Assembly: GCA_905182295.1 (NCBI GenBank)
Contig: CAJJAZ010000006.1
Location: 124,001-188,000 of the forward strand
Direction: 5' to 3'
Length of the DNA stretch: 64,000 bases
From: an uncultured Flavobacteriaceae bacterium
Lineage (GTDB): Bacteria; Bacteroidota; Bacteroidia; Flavobacteriales; Flavobacteriaceae
Under the pieces are notes generated by a model. That model did no database searches. It was not told where the DNA came from and saw nothing but the letters and a program-made list of their open reading frames with translations. The stretch's first letter is position 1, and each line of letters starts with the position of its first letter. Positions 62,612 through 64,000 of the stretch are shown here, piece by piece. A program made the position numbers and the translations under genes.

Positions 62612-63722
62612 ATGATTACTATGCTTACTACAGATCAATACAAAGGTCTTTTAGATCGCCTTGGTGCGTTAAGGAGGTATCTTTGACGTAGATGCCAAGC
62701 GCATTGAAATAGAAAACGAGGAAGAAAAGACCCTCGCACCTGACTTTTGGGACCAACCCCAAAAAGCACAAGCGCACCTCAAATTCATACAATCAAAGAA
62801 AATATGGGTGCAAGGCTATGAAAAAGTCAAAACACTCATTGAAGACCTAGAAGTCATGATGGAATTTGCTGCTGCGGGTGAAATTAGTGAGGAAGAACTT
62901 AAGGCAGCCTACCAAAATACTTTGGATGTTTTAGAAGATCTGGAGTTTAGAAACATGCTTTCGGAAGAAGGAGACAACCTCTCTGCTGTACTGCAAATTA
63001 CCGCTGGTGCTGGTGGAACGGAGAGTTGTGACTGGGCTGCCATGCTCATGCGCATGTATATGATGTGGAGTCAAAAAGCAGGTTTTAAAATTAAAGAACT
63101 CAATTATCAAGAGGGAGATGTTGCTGGAGTTAAGACAGTAACCCTAGGTATTGAAGGCGATTTTGCTTTTGGTTGGTTAAAAGGAGAGAATGGGGTCCAC
63201 AGGTTGGTCCGTATTTCACCCTTTGATAGCAACGCCAAAAGACACACCTCATTTGCCTCTGTATATGTGTATCCGCTTATTGATGACTCCATTGAAATTG
63301 TCATTAACCCTGCAGATATTTCTTGGGCCTTCGCAAGGTCTGGAGGCGCCGGTGGTCAGAATGTCAATAAAGTAGAAACAAAGGTGATCTTAACCCACCA
63401 CCCTACTGGTATTATTATTCACAATTCAGAAACACGTTCTCAATTAGACAATAGAGAAAATGCCATGAAACTCCTCAAGTCTCAGTTGTATGAAATTGAG
63501 CTCAGAAAAAGGCAAGAAGCGCGTTCTGAGATTGAATCTTCCAAAATGAAAATTGAATGGGGGTCTCAGATTAGAAATTATGTACTACATCCCTATAAAT
63601 TAGTAAAAGATGTTCGATCCGGCACAGAAACTGGAGATGTAGACGCTGTTTTAGACGGCCATCTAGACCCTTTTCTTAAGGGTTTCTTAATGCTTATGGG
63701 ACAAAACGAGGAAACAGAATAA
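62612..63722 (+). CDS. prfB: Peptide chain release factor 2, with programmed +1 frameshift
   Basis: RF2 recognises UAA and UGA. The ORF track shows only the part from 62808, because the gene is split by an in-frame TGA. From ATG 62612 the first frame reads 24 codons to CTT TGA; a +1 shift at 62681-62687 enters the long frame ([11 protein letters not shown]) and gives about 369 aa, close to the E. coli length. Domain features are the SPF codon-recognition tripeptide in [15 protein letters not shown] and the GGQ motif in [14 protein letters not shown]. The start could be ATG 62612 or 62621. Confidence 0.96.
62672..62687 (+). other. prfB +1 programmed frameshift site
   Basis: AGGAGG-TAT-CTT-TGA-C: an SD-like AGGAGG 3 nt upstream of the slippery CTT, then the in-frame UGA followed by C. 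RF2 shortage lets the ribosome shift to +1 and read on, giving autoregulation. The layout matches the classical prfB element. Confidence 0.95.
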
Positions 63723-63793
63723 ATTGTTTTAACAAACCTTTAACTTTTAAAGACTAAACCAAGGTCTAATTTTAAAATCTAACAAATATTACT

Positions 63794-64000
63794 ATGAAAG
63801 CAATCAAAACCCTTTTATTGATTTTACTCACTTCTTTGAGTACAGAAGCCTTTGCGCAATTTGGCATGGGAGGCATGGGAATGGGTAGAAATCCTCAAAC
63901 TGGTAGGAGACAATCTCTAGCCCCTCAAGCGCCTCAAAGACAAGAAAAACCAGAAAACCTCACCGCAGAACAGATTGTAGACCTTCAGATGGACGCATTT
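63794..64000 (+). CDS. Exported Gly/Met/Gln-rich protein, truncated by window end
   Basis: Partial frame from ATG 63794, not in the ORF track. The signal peptide (TLLLILLTSLSTEAFAQ) is followed by a low-complexity FGMGGMGMGRNP segment, a Pro/Gln/Arg stretch, and the start of a folded part (NLTAEQIVDLQMDAF). I do not recognise it. The gene starts 71 bp after prfB. Confidence 0.8.
   Translation, partial: MKAIKTLLLILLTSLSTEAFAQFGMGGMGMGRNPQTGRRQSLAPQAPQRQEKPENLTAEQIVDLQMDAF

Noticed and set aside
62808-63722. Start of prfB at 62808 as in the ORF track
   Set aside because: The conserved N-terminal domain and frameshift signal continue upstream; 62808 is an internal Met.

Overview
The window is AT-rich chromosomal core DNA of a member of the Bacteroidota, almost certainly family Flavobacteriaceae. 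Several things point there: an LpxC-FabZ fusion, the PorX regulator of type IX secretion, a SusC/TBDT-type receptor with a carboxypeptidase-like N-terminal domain, the alanine dehydrogenase/DUF4258 pair, the LuxC-like reductase next to ferredoxin, serC and serA, and near absence of Shine-Dalgarno sequences. Promoters of the Bacteroidota type (-7 TAnnTTTG, sometimes with -33 TTTG/TTG) can be read upstream of about twenty genes, most often 18-23 nt before the start codon. I see no tRNA, rRNA, CRISPR array, insertion sequence or prophage, and no gene-free stretch longer than about 270 bp.

Layout. 1-1795: end of an unknown gene, fabG and sucD. 1852-6576: one minus-strand lipid A operon, lpxD - lpxC/fabZ - lpxA - efp - second lpxD-like gene. 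6600-9402: HD phosphohydrolase divergent from porX. 9564-11566: tsaE, ald and a small DUF4258-type protein. 11574-16287: proline dehydrogenase, aroB, DinB-family protein, Lrp regulator and an M14 peptidase. 16288-16553: a repeated palindromic operator array between the peptidase and a divergent XRE regulator. 17023-22726: lipoprotein, TerC, and topoisomerase IV parE-parC. 22845-27923: ychF, ferredoxin, LuxC-like reductase, serC, serA and a small membrane protein. 27979-31272: a probable metal-uptake cassette (His/Cys-rich secreted peptide, TonB-dependent receptor, acidic lipoprotein). 31274-40270: desaturase, folE, lolD, TIGR02757 protein, S10 peptidase, SGNH hydrolase, dihydroorotase-like protein, small membrane protein, alpha/beta hydrolase, MBL hydrolase. 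40338-46679: a conserved unknown, bcp, nth, an ECF sigma factor and uvrA. 46690-52322: surface-polysaccharide operon (flippase, glycosyltransferase, YfhO membrane protein, DUF4834). 52369-54415: outer-membrane protein and GNAT-like protein. 54477-56876: a pair that best fits sulfonolipid (capnine) biosynthesis. 56937-62525: S9 peptidase, threonine aldolase and a zinc metalloprotease. 62612-63722: prfB with an intact programmed frameshift. 63794-end: start of a secreted Gly/Met-rich protein.

Taken together the genes are mostly envelope biogenesis (lipid A, polysaccharide, sulfonolipid, lipoprotein sorting, T9SS control), DNA maintenance (parCE, uvrA, nth), translation (efp, tsaE, prfB) and amino-acid, folate and pyrimidine metabolism. 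The points most worth a second look are the operator array at 16302-16403, the capA/capB-like pair with a palindrome over its predicted transcription start, the cysteine-free endonuclease III, the dihydroorotase that lacks its HxH metal motif, the terminator built into the 3' end of the DinB gene, and the face-to-face ferredoxin/reductase promoters.
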